Of a stretch of 7,130 nucleotides of DNA, positions 1-6,171 are shown piece by piece; position 1 is the first letter of the stretch, and each line of letters starts with the position of its first letter. Where the stretch lies: NCBI GenBank assembly GCA_003520925.1, contig DOTV01000049.1, positions 1,767-8,896 on the forward strand, given 5' to 3'. Source of the DNA: Bacteroidales bacterium. GTDB lineage: Bacteria > Bacteroidota > Bacteroidia > Bacteroidales > VadinHA17. The position numbers and the translations under genes are program-made. The notes below the pieces were generated by a model, which saw only the letters and a list, made by a program, of their open reading frames with translations, was not told the origin of the DNA and searched no databases.

Positions 1-465
1 GATACCGCTCAGAATTATGTCAACAGCCTTTCAAGGGCTCTCCGGTATACCTTGAAAAGCAATGAAAAACAACTTGTCACGCTGAAAGAGGAAATGGAGT
101 TTATGGAATCTTATTTGTTCCTGATCAGGATGAGGTTTGGCAGTAATCTTACTGTTCAGACGACCATAAATGAAAATCTTTTGTCATATAATCTGCCTCC
201 CCTTACAATCCAGACTCTTGTTGAAAATGCAATCAAACATAACGAGATCAGTAAACTGCATCCGCTCACGATCAGTATTCTCACCACCGAATACGAGAGC
301 CTTATAATTGCTAACGGATTTCAGAAGAAAATCACCTCTGAAGAAGGAACCGGGATAGGTCTGATAAACCTTTCAAAGCAATTTCAACTGATCGTAAACA
401 AAGAAATTATTATACGTAACGAAAATAATATGTTTAGTGTTGAAGTACCATTAATCAGGCAGTAA
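1..465 (+). CDS. LytS-family sensor histidine kinase, C-terminal fragment (5' end outside window)
   Basis: The reading frame is open from base 1, so this is the C-terminal 154 residues of a longer protein. The TTG at 52 is internal. The first residues (DTAQNYVNSLSRALRYTL) match the region after the phospho-accepting His in the His_kinase (LytS/YehU) family, where a motif like LS-x-LLRY-x-L is followed by V-T-L-x-E-E and a Y-L-x-x-x-x-x-R-F helix, all visible here. The ATPase domain follows, with an N-box (LVENAIKHN, catalytic Asn codon at 226-228) and a G-box (GTGIGL, about 346-363). The phosphorylated His, membrane segments and sensor domain would lie upstream. The protein should autophosphorylate and pass phosphate to the LytTR regulator that starts 2 nt after its stop. 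The input signal cannot be judged from this fragment. Confidence 0.93.
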   Translation, partial: DTAQNYVNSLSRALRYTLKSNEKQLVTLKEEMEFMESYLFLIRMRFGSNLTVQTTINENLLSYNLPPLTIQTLVENAIKHNEISKLHPLTISILTTEYESLIIANGFQKKITSEEGTGIGLINLSKQFQLIVNKEIIIRNENNMFSVEVPLIRQ

Positions 466-467
466 AA

Positions 468-1223
468 ATGAAGGCGCTAGTAATTGAAGATGAAATTCTT
501 GCATCAAAACATCTGCTCCGGGTGCTTGAGGAGGTCGGTGATATTTCGGTTATTGCGGTTCTTGATTCGATAGCTGAAACAGTAGAATGGTTCAGAAGTA
601 ATCCTCAGCCGGATATTGCATTTATGGATATTCATCTGGCTGACGGGTCTGCTTTTGAGATATTCAAACACGCAGATATTTCCTGTCCGATCATATTTAC
701 TACTGCTTATGATGAGTATGCCATGAAGGCATTTAAAGTTAACAGCATCGATTACCTCCTTAAACCGATTGAGCCGGCCGATGTAAAGGCTGCATTGAAG
801 AAACTAAAGGAACTCTCAGGTTCTGAAAGTGTGAAATCAGCCTTTGACAATTTCATTACTTCCTACGGAAAAACTTCTAAATACAGGAAGCATTTTCTTA
901 TACCTTCAAAGGGAGACAAACTGATCCCGGTCCAGACAAGCGACCTTGCATGCTTCTGCATAAATGCAGGCGTGGTCAAAGCATTCTCATCTGAAGGCAA
1001 ATCTTACACCTTTGATTACACCCTCGAGGAACTTGAAGAAATGCTCGATCCTGACATGTTTTTCCGTGCCAACCGTCAATATATAATTTCAAGGACAGCA
1101 ATAATTGATATCGACCTCTGGTTCAACAGCCGTCTGTCGGTGAACCTTAAAATACCTGTTCCGGATAAAATCCTTATAAGTAAAGCCCGTATTGGTGAAT
1201 TCAAAAACTGGTTCGGGAAATAA
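468..1223 (+). CDS. LytTR-family response regulator (receiver + LytTR DNA-binding domain)
   Basis: This is a 251-residue DNA-binding response regulator of the LytT/AlgR/AgrA class, a usual size. Residues 1-117 form the receiver domain. Acidic residues E7 and D8 follow strand 1, the likely phospho-acceptor is D54 (in FMDIHL), the switch Thr is in FTTAYDEYA (78-79), and the conserved Lys is K99 in YLLKP. A linker leads to the LytTR domain at about residues 143-248, with the typical FFRANRQYIIS segment (198-208) and a basic C-terminus. The ATG at 468 lies 2 nt after the kinase stop, so the two are translationally linked partners. LytTR proteins usually bind paired direct repeats. The targets are unknown, but the exported protein 14 nt downstream and the DUF4405 operon are natural candidates (inference). 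Confidence 0.96.
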   Translation: MKALVIEDEILASKHLLRVLEEVGDISVIAVLDSIAETVEWFRSNPQPDIAFMDIHLADGSAFEIFKHADISCPIIFTTAYDEYAMKAFKVNSIDYLLKPIEPADVKAALKKLKELSGSESVKSAFDNFITSYGKTSKYRKHFLIPSKGDKLIPVQTSDLACFCINAGVVKAFSSEGKSYTFDYTLEELEEMLDPDMFFRANRQYIISRTAIIDIDLWFNSRLSVNLKIPVPDKILISKARIGEFKNWFGK

Positions 1224-1237
1224 AAAAAATTTAAATT

Positions 1238-3496
1238 ATGCGAAGAAAACAAGTAGTGAATAACAAGTTCCATCGTTTTTTAATGGTTGTATTATTATTC
1301 TGGATTCAGATTAATATTATTGGCCAGGATGCCGTTAAAATTAAAAGGATAACTGTTCCTGTCGAATTTGACGGCTTGCCGCAGGAGTCAGCATGGCAAT
1401 CCCTTGATATTTTTTCATTGACCATGCACAGGCCGAATTTCGGAACTCAGCCTTCAGAGAAAAGTGAAGTCAGGATCGGATACGATGATGAATTTCTCTG
1501 GATCGGTGCTTCTCTTTATATGCAGGATGCCTCGAAAATCTTTGCTGTAACGAAGAAGAGGGATGAGGAACTATTTGACTATGACGCTTTTGGAGTAGTC
1601 CTGGACACATATAACGACAATGAGAACGGCCTGGGATTTTTTACTGCCCCGACAGGTCTCAGGACCGATTACACAATCTCAAATGATGCAGCAGGACAAG
1701 GTGGACCCGGAGGCCCTCCGGGAATGAATTTAAGCTGGAACACCTTCTGGGATGTAAAAACAACCAGGGACGACAAAGGATGGTATGTCGAAATGAGGAT
1801 CCCTTTTTCAAGCCTGAAATTCAAACCGGAAAACAATATTGCAACAATGGGCCTGATAATAACCCGTATTATAAGTGCAAACAATGAGACAGACACTTAT
1901 CCTGCGATCGATCCGAAGTACGGATTCATGGCAGTTAATAAACCATCTCTGGCACAGGAAGTGGCAATCGAAGGGGCAAGACCGTTAAAACCAGTTTATG
2001 TGTCACCATATATAATCGGAGGATTTTCAAGAGACTATTCAATCAATGAGGAGGAGACTGACTATATAAGGCAGGATGATCCTGAATATAATGCGGGTCT
2101 CGATATAAAATATAATATCAACAGCAACCTTACTCTCGATCTTACGGCAAATACCGATTTTGCACAGGTGGAAGCTGATGATCAGCAGGTGAACCTGACA
2201 AGATATTCACTTTTCTTTCCCGAAAAGAGGATGTTCTTCCAGGAAAGGTCAAGCCTGTTTGATTTCAGTCTTGGAGGACACGCTGATAACCTGTTTTACA
2301 GCAGGAACATAGGTATCTCCCGGGGAGAACCTACAAGGATATACGGAGGGGCAAGGCTGACAGGAAGATTAGGGAAATGGGACATGGGTTTCCTCGATAT
2401 GCAGACTGCAGAACAGGAAGAGACCCCTGGGGAGAATTTCGGTGTCCTCAGGATGCGCAGACAGGTTATCAACCAGAATAGCTATGTAGGAGGAATTATG
2501 ACATCAAGGCTTGGAATGAATGGCAACCAGAATCTGGCCTATGGTGTCGATGGTATATTCCGCCTCTTTGGTGATGATTACCTGAATGTAAAATGGGCCC
2601 AGACCTACGACAGTAAGATTGGCAATAAAATGAATTCCCTCGACCCGTCATTTATTCTTCTAAACTGGGAAAGACGATCAGAAGAAGGATTTGCATACAA
2701 TCTGAATTATACCTATGCCGGACGAGAATTTACTCCTGGTGCAGGATTTGTGATGCGCAACGGGGTCCAGGGGCTGAACGGAGGTTTGATTTACGGCTGG
2801 ATACCAGGTGATAAATCAAAACTATTCAATTATAGTATAAATGTAAGAGGTGAGAGGTATACAAGGCTGGAAGACGGCAAACTTGAATCGGGAATAATAT
2901 CTCCGGGCTTTGAGTTCAATACAAAAAAGGGTATTCATGCCGAATTCTCACTGGAGTTACAGAGTGAAGGTGTCATGGAAGATTTTAATCTTTCCGACAG
3001 CATTAAGATTCACGCTGGGAATTATTCATTTACAGGCTCGGAGATTAGCCTGGGAACATCACAGGCAAGAAAGATCTCTATGCGTTCAGAGGCAAGCATC
3101 GGACAGTTTTACGATGGAAAAAGGATCGGATTCAGGGTGGAACCCAACATTAATGTATCATCCAGTCTGACATTAGCTGCAGGATATGAATTTAATGCAA
3201 TCAGGTTTCCTGACAGGGCCACCAATAATTCGCTGAATATTCATTCAGTGAATCTGAAAGCTCTATATATGTTCAGCACAAAGTTCTCAGCGACCTTGTT
3301 CGTACAATATGTAAATACCGAGGATGAACTGATCTCTAATTTCAGACTAAGGTATAATCCACGCGAGGGTAATGATTTCTACCTCGTTTTTAATGATTTC
3401 AGGGGTATTGATAATAACAGGTATGTGGTACCTGAGAAGCCCTCCTTCTTCAATAAGACTGTAATGGTCAAATACACCCACACATTTATTTTATAA
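1238..3496 (+). CDS. Exported CBM9-like / DUF5916 outer-membrane protein
   Basis: This is a 752-residue envelope protein. Residues 1-30 form a signal peptide (basic start, hydrophobic stretch FLMVVLLFWI, likely cleavage after IIGQ). Residues about 35-235 resemble a family 9 carbohydrate-binding-like beta-sandwich, with FDGLPQESAW near 44 and the IPFSSLKF strand typical of this group. The remainder matches DUF5916: its hallmark runs from DFAQVEAD (307-314) to FFPEKRMFFQE (326-336) and LFDF. Alternating-hydrophobicity strands then continue to a C-terminus ending YTHTFIL, consistent with a predicted outer-membrane beta-barrel. Length is normal for the family, whose function is not firmly established; binding or transport of a polymer or ligand is a guess. 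A Gly/Pro-rich loop sits at 153-162 inside the CBM9-like part. The ATG at 1238 has an A/T-only leader and no Shine-Dalgarno, as usual in Bacteroidota. The 14-nt gap to the regulator suggests one transcript. Confidence 0.93.
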   Translation: MRRKQVVNNKFHRFLMVVLLFWIQINIIGQDAVKIKRITVPVEFDGLPQESAWQSLDIFSLTMHRPNFGTQPSEKSEVRIGYDDEFLWIGASLYMQDASKIFAVTKKRDEELFDYDAFGVVLDTYNDNENGLGFFTAPTGLRTDYTISNDAAGQGGPGGPPGMNLSWNTFWDVKTTRDDKGWYVEMRIPFSSLKFKPENNIATMGLIITRIISANNETDTYPAIDPKYGFMAVNKPSLAQEVAIEGARPLKPVYVSPYIIGGFSRDYSINEEETDYIRQDDPEYNAGLDIKYNINSNLTLDLTANTDFAQVEADDQQVNLTRYSLFFPEKRMFFQERSSLFDFSLGGHADNLFYSRNIGISRGEPTRIYGGARLTGRLGKWDMGFLDMQTAEQEETPGENFGVLRMRRQVINQNSYVGGIMTSRLGMNGNQNLAYGVDGIFRLFGDDYLNVKWAQTYDSKIGNKMNSLDPSFILLNWERRSEEGFAYNLNYTYAGREFTPGAGFVMRNGVQGLNGGLIYGWIPGDKSKLFNYSINVRGERYTRLEDGKLESGIISPGFEFNTKKGIHAEFSLELQSEGVMEDFNLSDSIKIHAGNYSFTGSEISLGTSQARKISMRSEASIGQFYDGKRIGFRVEPNINVSSSLTLAAGYEFNAIRFPDRATNNSLNIHSVNLKALYMFSTKFSATLFVQYVNTEDELISNFRLRYNPREGNDFYLVFNDFRGIDNNRYVVPEKPSFFNKTVMVKYTHTFIL

Positions 3497-3594
3497 TTCT
3501 TGTTAATGTATTGTTAATAGCAGAATTATGTGAAATATTTCATGTGTTCATGGTGTCTTTCCTAAAGAAATATTAATCCTGTAATTTAGTAATA
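3497..3594. other. Intergenic leader of the DUF4405 operon
   Basis: This 98-nt AT-rich spacer holds an 8-bp direct repeat (TTGTTAAT, 3500-3507 and 3511-3518) and a perfect 12-bp palindrome TGAAATATTTCA (3531-3542). TAATTTAG near 3582-3589 is one base away from the Bacteroidota -7 element TAnnTTTG, but no TTTG lies at the proper distance upstream, so I do not call a promoter. There is no GC-rich hairpin with a T-run that would act as an intrinsic terminator for the gene upstream. The spacer is the most plausible place for a promoter driving the next two genes. Confidence 0.4.
3500..3518. promoter_or_regulatory. Direct repeat TTGTTAAT x2, possible regulator-binding site
   Basis: Two identical octamers TTGTTAAT start exactly 11 bp apart, about one helical turn, so both would face the same side of the DNA. 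The GTTAAT core matches the last six positions of the published LytTR half-site pattern (GTT-N-A/G-T/G), but the first three positions match poorly. LytTR sites such as those of AgrA usually have wider spacing, so assignment to the nearby regulator is speculative. Chance occurrence in AT-rich DNA is possible. Confidence 0.2.
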
Positions 3595-4050
3595 ATGAAC
3601 ATCTCCAAATTCTTTCTAAGTCTTATAATCACAATTGCAATGCTTTTGCTGATGGATCCGAGATCCTTCTATGGTCTGGCATTTCATGAATGGGCCGGAT
3701 TGGTGATCGGAATATTTTTTATTCTTCATAAGATCCTTAACTGGGGCTGGATAAAGAAAGTTACTGTGGGTTTTTTCAGAAAATGTCCGGGCAGAGCCAG
3801 GTTTAATTATATCCTTGATGTAATGCTGCTGGCAGGTATCACCCTTATGATTCTGAGCGGAATTGCAATAGCCCGGACCATTGATTTTTCATGGCTGAAC
3901 CTGGGAGGTTCAAGGATGTTCTGGAGAGTGATGCATACAAGTTCTTCATTCATTACCCTTGCACTGTTCGGCATTCATCTGGGTTTGCACTGGAACTGGG
4001 TTCTGGTGAGGTTACACTTAAAAAAGTCAAAAAATGGTAAAGAAAATTAG
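3595..4050 (+). CDS. DUF4405-family membrane protein, probable di-heme b-type cytochrome
   Basis: This 151-residue integral membrane protein has four predicted helices at about 4-20, 28-50, 73-94 and 112-136. It fits the DUF4405 family, whose members are linked to membrane electron transfer, some near flavinylated proteins. Helix 2 carries H31 and H45 and helix 4 carries H114 and H128. Each pair is separated by 13 residues, the spacing seen for the two heme-ligating His pairs in cytochrome b of bc1 complexes. Two stacked b-hemes spanning the membrane is therefore the likely reading. H132 and H141 lie near the helix 4 end. The segment WGWIKKVTVGFFRKCPGRARF is a positively charged loop, probably cytoplasmic. 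The ATG at 3595 directly precedes the first helix. The gene overlaps the next by 17 nt, which implies coupled translation. The electron donor and acceptor are not visible here. Confidence 0.85.
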   Translation: MNISKFFLSLIITIAMLLLMDPRSFYGLAFHEWAGLVIGIFFILHKILNWGWIKKVTVGFFRKCPGRARFNYILDVMLLAGITLMILSGIAIARTIDFSWLNLGGSRMFWRVMHTSSSFITLALFGIHLGLHWNWVLVRLHLKKSKNGKEN

Positions 4051-4561
4051 CTTCCTGATTTTATCAGTTGCGATAATGGTTATAGGGATTATTGCATTTG
4101 GTAAACTAGGCTACTGGAACAGAAGTGTCAGGATATTTAAGTACAGTTCGGATACTCCTTTTGAAGGAAGACAGGGCAGAGGTCCGGAAGGCAGGGAAGG
4201 CTTTATCAGACCTGAAATGCGCGAACTGCCCGACAGCATAAGGGAGAGATTCGAATCAAGGGAAGGTCGTCCCGGTCAGGGAATGAGAGAGATGAATATG
4301 CCTGACAGCATTCGGCAACAATTCGGACCACGAAGTGGGGAACGGATAGGAAGAGGTTCAAATGATGGAGGATTTAGAAACAGTGAAGGCCATGGAAGAG
4401 GTGAGTTCCCGGGTGGCAAAAAAATAAATATCCGGAATGTGAAATGGTTTCTGGCTGTATTTGCAGCATTTACGGTTATTGCAATTTATACTGACAAAAT
4501 GGTCTGTCTGATCCGACGGAGAAATGGGAAACTGATCCGGAACTCTGAAAGTACAGGATAG
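4034..4561 (+). CDS. Uncharacterised two-helix membrane protein with Arg/Gly-rich linker
   Basis: I do not recognise this 175-residue protein. Residues 5-23 form an N-terminal membrane helix after MVKK, and residues 137-154 form a second, followed by a basic tail (RRRNGK), so both ends should be cytoplasmic. The intervening linker (about 44-128) is low-complexity, with about 19 Gly and 16 Arg, no Lys and no Cys, while the flanks are Lys-rich. It contains a degenerate repeat: MRELPDSIRERF at 62-73 and MREMNMPDSIRQQF at 84-97. No enzyme motif is visible and only one His is present in the linker. It overlaps the cytochrome-like gene by 17 nt (its ATG lies inside that frame), so the two proteins probably act together, for example as a small partner subunit or anchor (inference). 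The reading frame is real judging by the two helices and tight coupling. The function is unknown. Confidence 0.8.
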   Translation: MVKKISFLILSVAIMVIGIIAFGKLGYWNRSVRIFKYSSDTPFEGRQGRGPEGREGFIRPEMRELPDSIRERFESREGRPGQGMREMNMPDSIRQQFGPRSGERIGRGSNDGGFRNSEGHGRGEFPGGKKINIRNVKWFLAVFAAFTVIAIYTDKMVCLIRRRNGKLIRNSESTG

Positions 4562-4585
4562 GGTTTTTATTCATTTCTTTCAGAG
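4543..4585. terminator. Perfect 9-bp inverted repeat across the operon's stop codon, possible terminator
   Basis: CTCTGAAAG (4543-4551) is exactly complementary to CTTTCAGAG (4577-4585), with a 25-nt loop that includes the TAG stop and a GGGTTTTTATT stretch. A short T-tract (ATTTTG, 4590-4595) follows the right arm. A long loop and only four Ts make this a weak intrinsic terminator. An mRNA-stabilising 3' structure is the alternative. Confidence 0.3.
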
Positions 4586-4608
4586 CTGGATTTTGTTGAG
4601 GGTTGCTT

Positions 4609-4680
4609 ACCTCCGGTTTCACCGGAGGTTATTCACATACCGCCACTTCAGTGGCGAGAGGGCTCGTTGCGAGGATATGT
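4609..4680. repeat. Double-hairpin REP-like palindromic element
   Basis: Hairpin 1 has a 9-bp perfect stem (4609-4617 with 4621-4629) and loop TTC. Hairpin 2 has a 6-bp GC-rich perfect stem, CGCCAC/GTGGCG (4641-4646 with 4651-4656), with loop TTCA. A small third stem CTCG/CGAG lies at 4663-4666 with 4670-4673. ACATA (4635-4639) can pair with TATGT (4676-4680), enclosing hairpins 2 and 3 in a three-way junction. Both main hairpins share TTCA at the apex. No T-run follows either one, so they are not classic terminators. Interspersed palindromic elements of this design are known in many bacteria, some mobilised by RAYT transposases. Whether this unit is repeated in the genome cannot be seen in one window. 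Confidence 0.55.
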
Positions 4681-4750
4681 TTGAGGATATTGACTAATTT
4701 ACAATATTTTAACACTTTACACCTCTTTGGTAGTCAAAAAAAATGCCACT

Positions 4751-4784
4751 TTTGCAAACGTGATAAAAGAAGAAGTTAATTTCA
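4751..4784 (+). promoter_or_regulatory. Weak Bacteroidota-type promoter candidate
   Basis: TTTG at 4751-4754 could serve as the -33 element and TAATTTCA at 4777-4784 as the -7 element (consensus TAnnTTTG, two mismatches). The 22-nt gap is slightly long. A start of transcription near 4790 would leave a leader of about 15 nt before the ATG at 4806. The TTTG lies in the 8-bp palindrome TTTGCAAA. This is a weak match. Confidence 0.22.
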
Positions 4785-4805
4785 AAACTTAAAAAATAAG
4801 ACTTT

Positions 4806-6056
4806 ATGAAACAGAGCTTGATAAAATCATCCTCAGTACTTATATTTTTATTTCTGTTTGTAATCTCAGGTAAGAGTCAGCTTTATGAATGGCGCGGACC
4901 TGAGCGGAGTGGAATTTACAATGAAACCGGATTGCTTAAAAAGTGGCCGGCAGGCGGCCCACAGCTCCTCTGGGAAGCTGATAAAATGGGTGATGGCTAT
5001 TCCTCTCCGACTGTAACCGATGACGCTATCTATGTTACTGGAAGAAGAGACAGTTCAGATATCCTGACTGCCCTTACTCTTGATGGAAAGAAGAAATGGG
5101 AAGTTGTTTATGGCAAGGCCTGGCTGGCCAACCATACCGGATCGAGATGTACTCCAACATATTATAACGGGAAAATATTCCTTATAAGCGGCAGCGGTGA
5201 TATTGTCTGCGTCGGATCGGACGGGAAAATAAAATGGTCAAAAAACCATTACAGGTTATATGAAAGTAAACCGATACAATTCGGAATTTCCGAATCTCCT
5301 CTGGTTGCCGATAATATGGTTATTGCTTCTCCTGGAGGGAAGAAAGCATCGCTGGTAGCCTTCAATATTAATGATGGTAAAGTAATGTGGGAAGCAGAAC
5401 CCCTTGATCAGGAACCACAGTATATAAATCCCAAGCTTATTGAATATGCCGGAAAGAAAATAATTGTTACCGTAATGGGTACACAGATATTTGCAGTAAA
5501 TGCAAAAGATGGTAAGATAATGTGGAAATTAAACTATACAGGTATTAATGCGGCAACCGGGAGGGTAATGAAAAATCATGCAATGACACCTGTTTTCAGG
5601 GACGGGAATATCCTTATCGCAAACGGTTACAACTGGGTTGCATTGAAACTTAAGCTTTCAGCAGATGGCAATTCTGTAAGCATTGTCTGGGAAAACAGGA
5701 ATTTTGACCCGCAGCTTGGAGGAACTGTTCTTTTGGGTAATAATATTTACGGAACAACACATATGTCAAAACCGGTTGATATGTGGACATGTGTCGACTG
5801 GACAACGGGTAAAACACTATGGACTGCAAAATGGTACTCAAGAGGCTCTGTAATTTCTGCCGATGGAATGCTGTATTTATTTGAGGAAAAGTCGGGTCAT
5901 GTTGCCCTTGTGAGACCCGATCCCTCAAAGCTTGACATAGTAAGCGAGTTTCAGATCACAAAAGGAGAAGGACCTTTCTGGGCTCACCCTGTCATTAACA
6001 AGGGTAAGCTTTATATCAGGCATGGCGAGGTTTTAATGGTATACCAGATAAAATAA
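4806..6056 (+). CDS. Exported PQQ-like beta-propeller repeat protein
   Basis: This is a 416-residue secreted or periplasmic protein. A signal peptide covers residues 1-25 (hydrophobic core VLIFLFLFVI, cleavage after GKSQ), with no lipobox Cys. The mature start, WRGPERSGIYNETGLLKKWP, is the typical opening of the PQQ-like propeller family common in Bacteroidota, Planctomycetota and Verrucomicrobiota. Blade motifs with D/T-G-K-x-x-W recur at 93-98, 139-144, 190-195, 235-240 and 334-339, plus a variant IVWEN at 293-297, giving about six to eight blades. It resembles BamB in fold only. There is no quinoprotein dehydrogenase signature such as vicinal cysteines (Cys at 115, 135 and 329 only), so PQQ binding is not supported and the role is probably binding or scaffolding. 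It is flanked by long spacers on both sides and is probably transcribed alone. The ATG at 4806 has an A-rich leader without Shine-Dalgarno. Confidence 0.92.
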   Translation: MKQSLIKSSSVLIFLFLFVISGKSQLYEWRGPERSGIYNETGLLKKWPAGGPQLLWEADKMGDGYSSPTVTDDAIYVTGRRDSSDILTALTLDGKKKWEVVYGKAWLANHTGSRCTPTYYNGKIFLISGSGDIVCVGSDGKIKWSKNHYRLYESKPIQFGISESPLVADNMVIASPGGKKASLVAFNINDGKVMWEAEPLDQEPQYINPKLIEYAGKKIIVTVMGTQIFAVNAKDGKIMWKLNYTGINAATGRVMKNHAMTPVFRDGNILIANGYNWVALKLKLSADGNSVSIVWENRNFDPQLGGTVLLGNNIYGTTHMSKPVDMWTCVDWTTGKTLWTAKWYSRGSVISADGMLYLFEEKSGHVALVRPDPSKLDIVSEFQITKGEGPFWAHPVINKGKLYIRHGEVLMVYQIK

Positions 6057-6073
6057 ATATTTTTATACCTCAA

Positions 6074-6125
6074 GTTGACGTACGAAGTGAGTAACCGGAG
6101 CAAAGTAAAGCCCGGCGCAGTCAAC
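6074..6125. repeat. Nested inverted repeat, REP-like intergenic element (part A)
   Basis: GTTGAC (6074-6079) pairs with GTCAAC (6120-6125), and inside it CCGG (6095-6098) pairs with CCGG (6112-6115), extended after a one-base bulge by GC/GC (6100-6101 with 6110-6111) around an A-rich loop. The text between and after the arms (CGAAGTGAGT, CCGACCGAAGAGACCTCC) resembles the degenerate interspersed palindromes often seen in Bacteroidota spacers. That resemblance is from memory and unverified. Confidence 0.42.
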
Positions 6126-6143
6126 CGACCGAAGAGACCTCCC

Positions 6144-6171
6144 CAGTGTAAATCCTGCTTTGCGGGAACTG
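6144..6171. repeat. Bulged hairpin in the same spacer (part B)
   Basis: TCCTGC (6153-6158) pairs with GCGGGA (6162-6167) through one G-T wobble, with loop TTT. The stem is extended below by CAGT (6144-6147) with ACTG (6168-6171), leaving a 5-nt bulge GTAAA. An alternative outer pairing uses TGTAAA (6147-6152) with TTTACA (6180-6185). There is no T-run after the 3' arm, so a terminator role on the + strand is unlikely. It may belong to the same repeat unit as part A. Confidence 0.42.

Larger units (their letters stand above)
4562..4805. other. Intergenic spacer carrying a REP-like element and possible promoter
   Basis: This 244-nt spacer has no gene on either strand that I can support. Its left half contains the paired hairpin element (4609-4680). 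An 8-bp direct repeat GAGGATAT follows (4671-4678 and 4683-4690). The right half is A/T-rich and holds the weak promoter candidate for the beta-propeller gene. Confidence 0.5.

Noticed and set aside
52..465. A stand-alone 137-residue protein starting at TTG 52
   Set aside because: The frame is open to base 1 and the upstream residues match the kinase family, so this is an internal codon of a longer gene.
1076..1273. Open frame on the - strand (65 codons)
   Set aside because: It lies antisense to the LytTR domain and the start of the next gene, with no recognisable domain; a shadow frame.
1669..1896. Open frame on the - strand (75 codons)
   Set aside because: It is antisense within the CBM9-like/DUF5916 gene, with a sequence that looks like a reverse reading of beta strands and the Gly/Pro loop.
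2910..3170. Open frame on the + strand (86 codons)
   Set aside because: It is an out-of-phase frame wholly inside the DUF5916 barrel region, which is continuous in the main frame.
3531..3542. Palindrome TGAAATATTTCA as an operator
   Set aside because: Perfect 12-bp A/T-rich palindromes occur by chance in such spacers, and no matching second copy or known regulator motif supports it.
4609..4656. Intrinsic terminator formed by the two GC-rich hairpins
   Set aside because: Neither stem is followed by a T-tract on the + strand, and double hairpins with a shared apex fit a REP-like element better.
5650..5928. Open frame on the - strand (92 codons)
   Set aside because: It is antisense inside the beta-propeller gene, whose blade motifs continue undisturbed.
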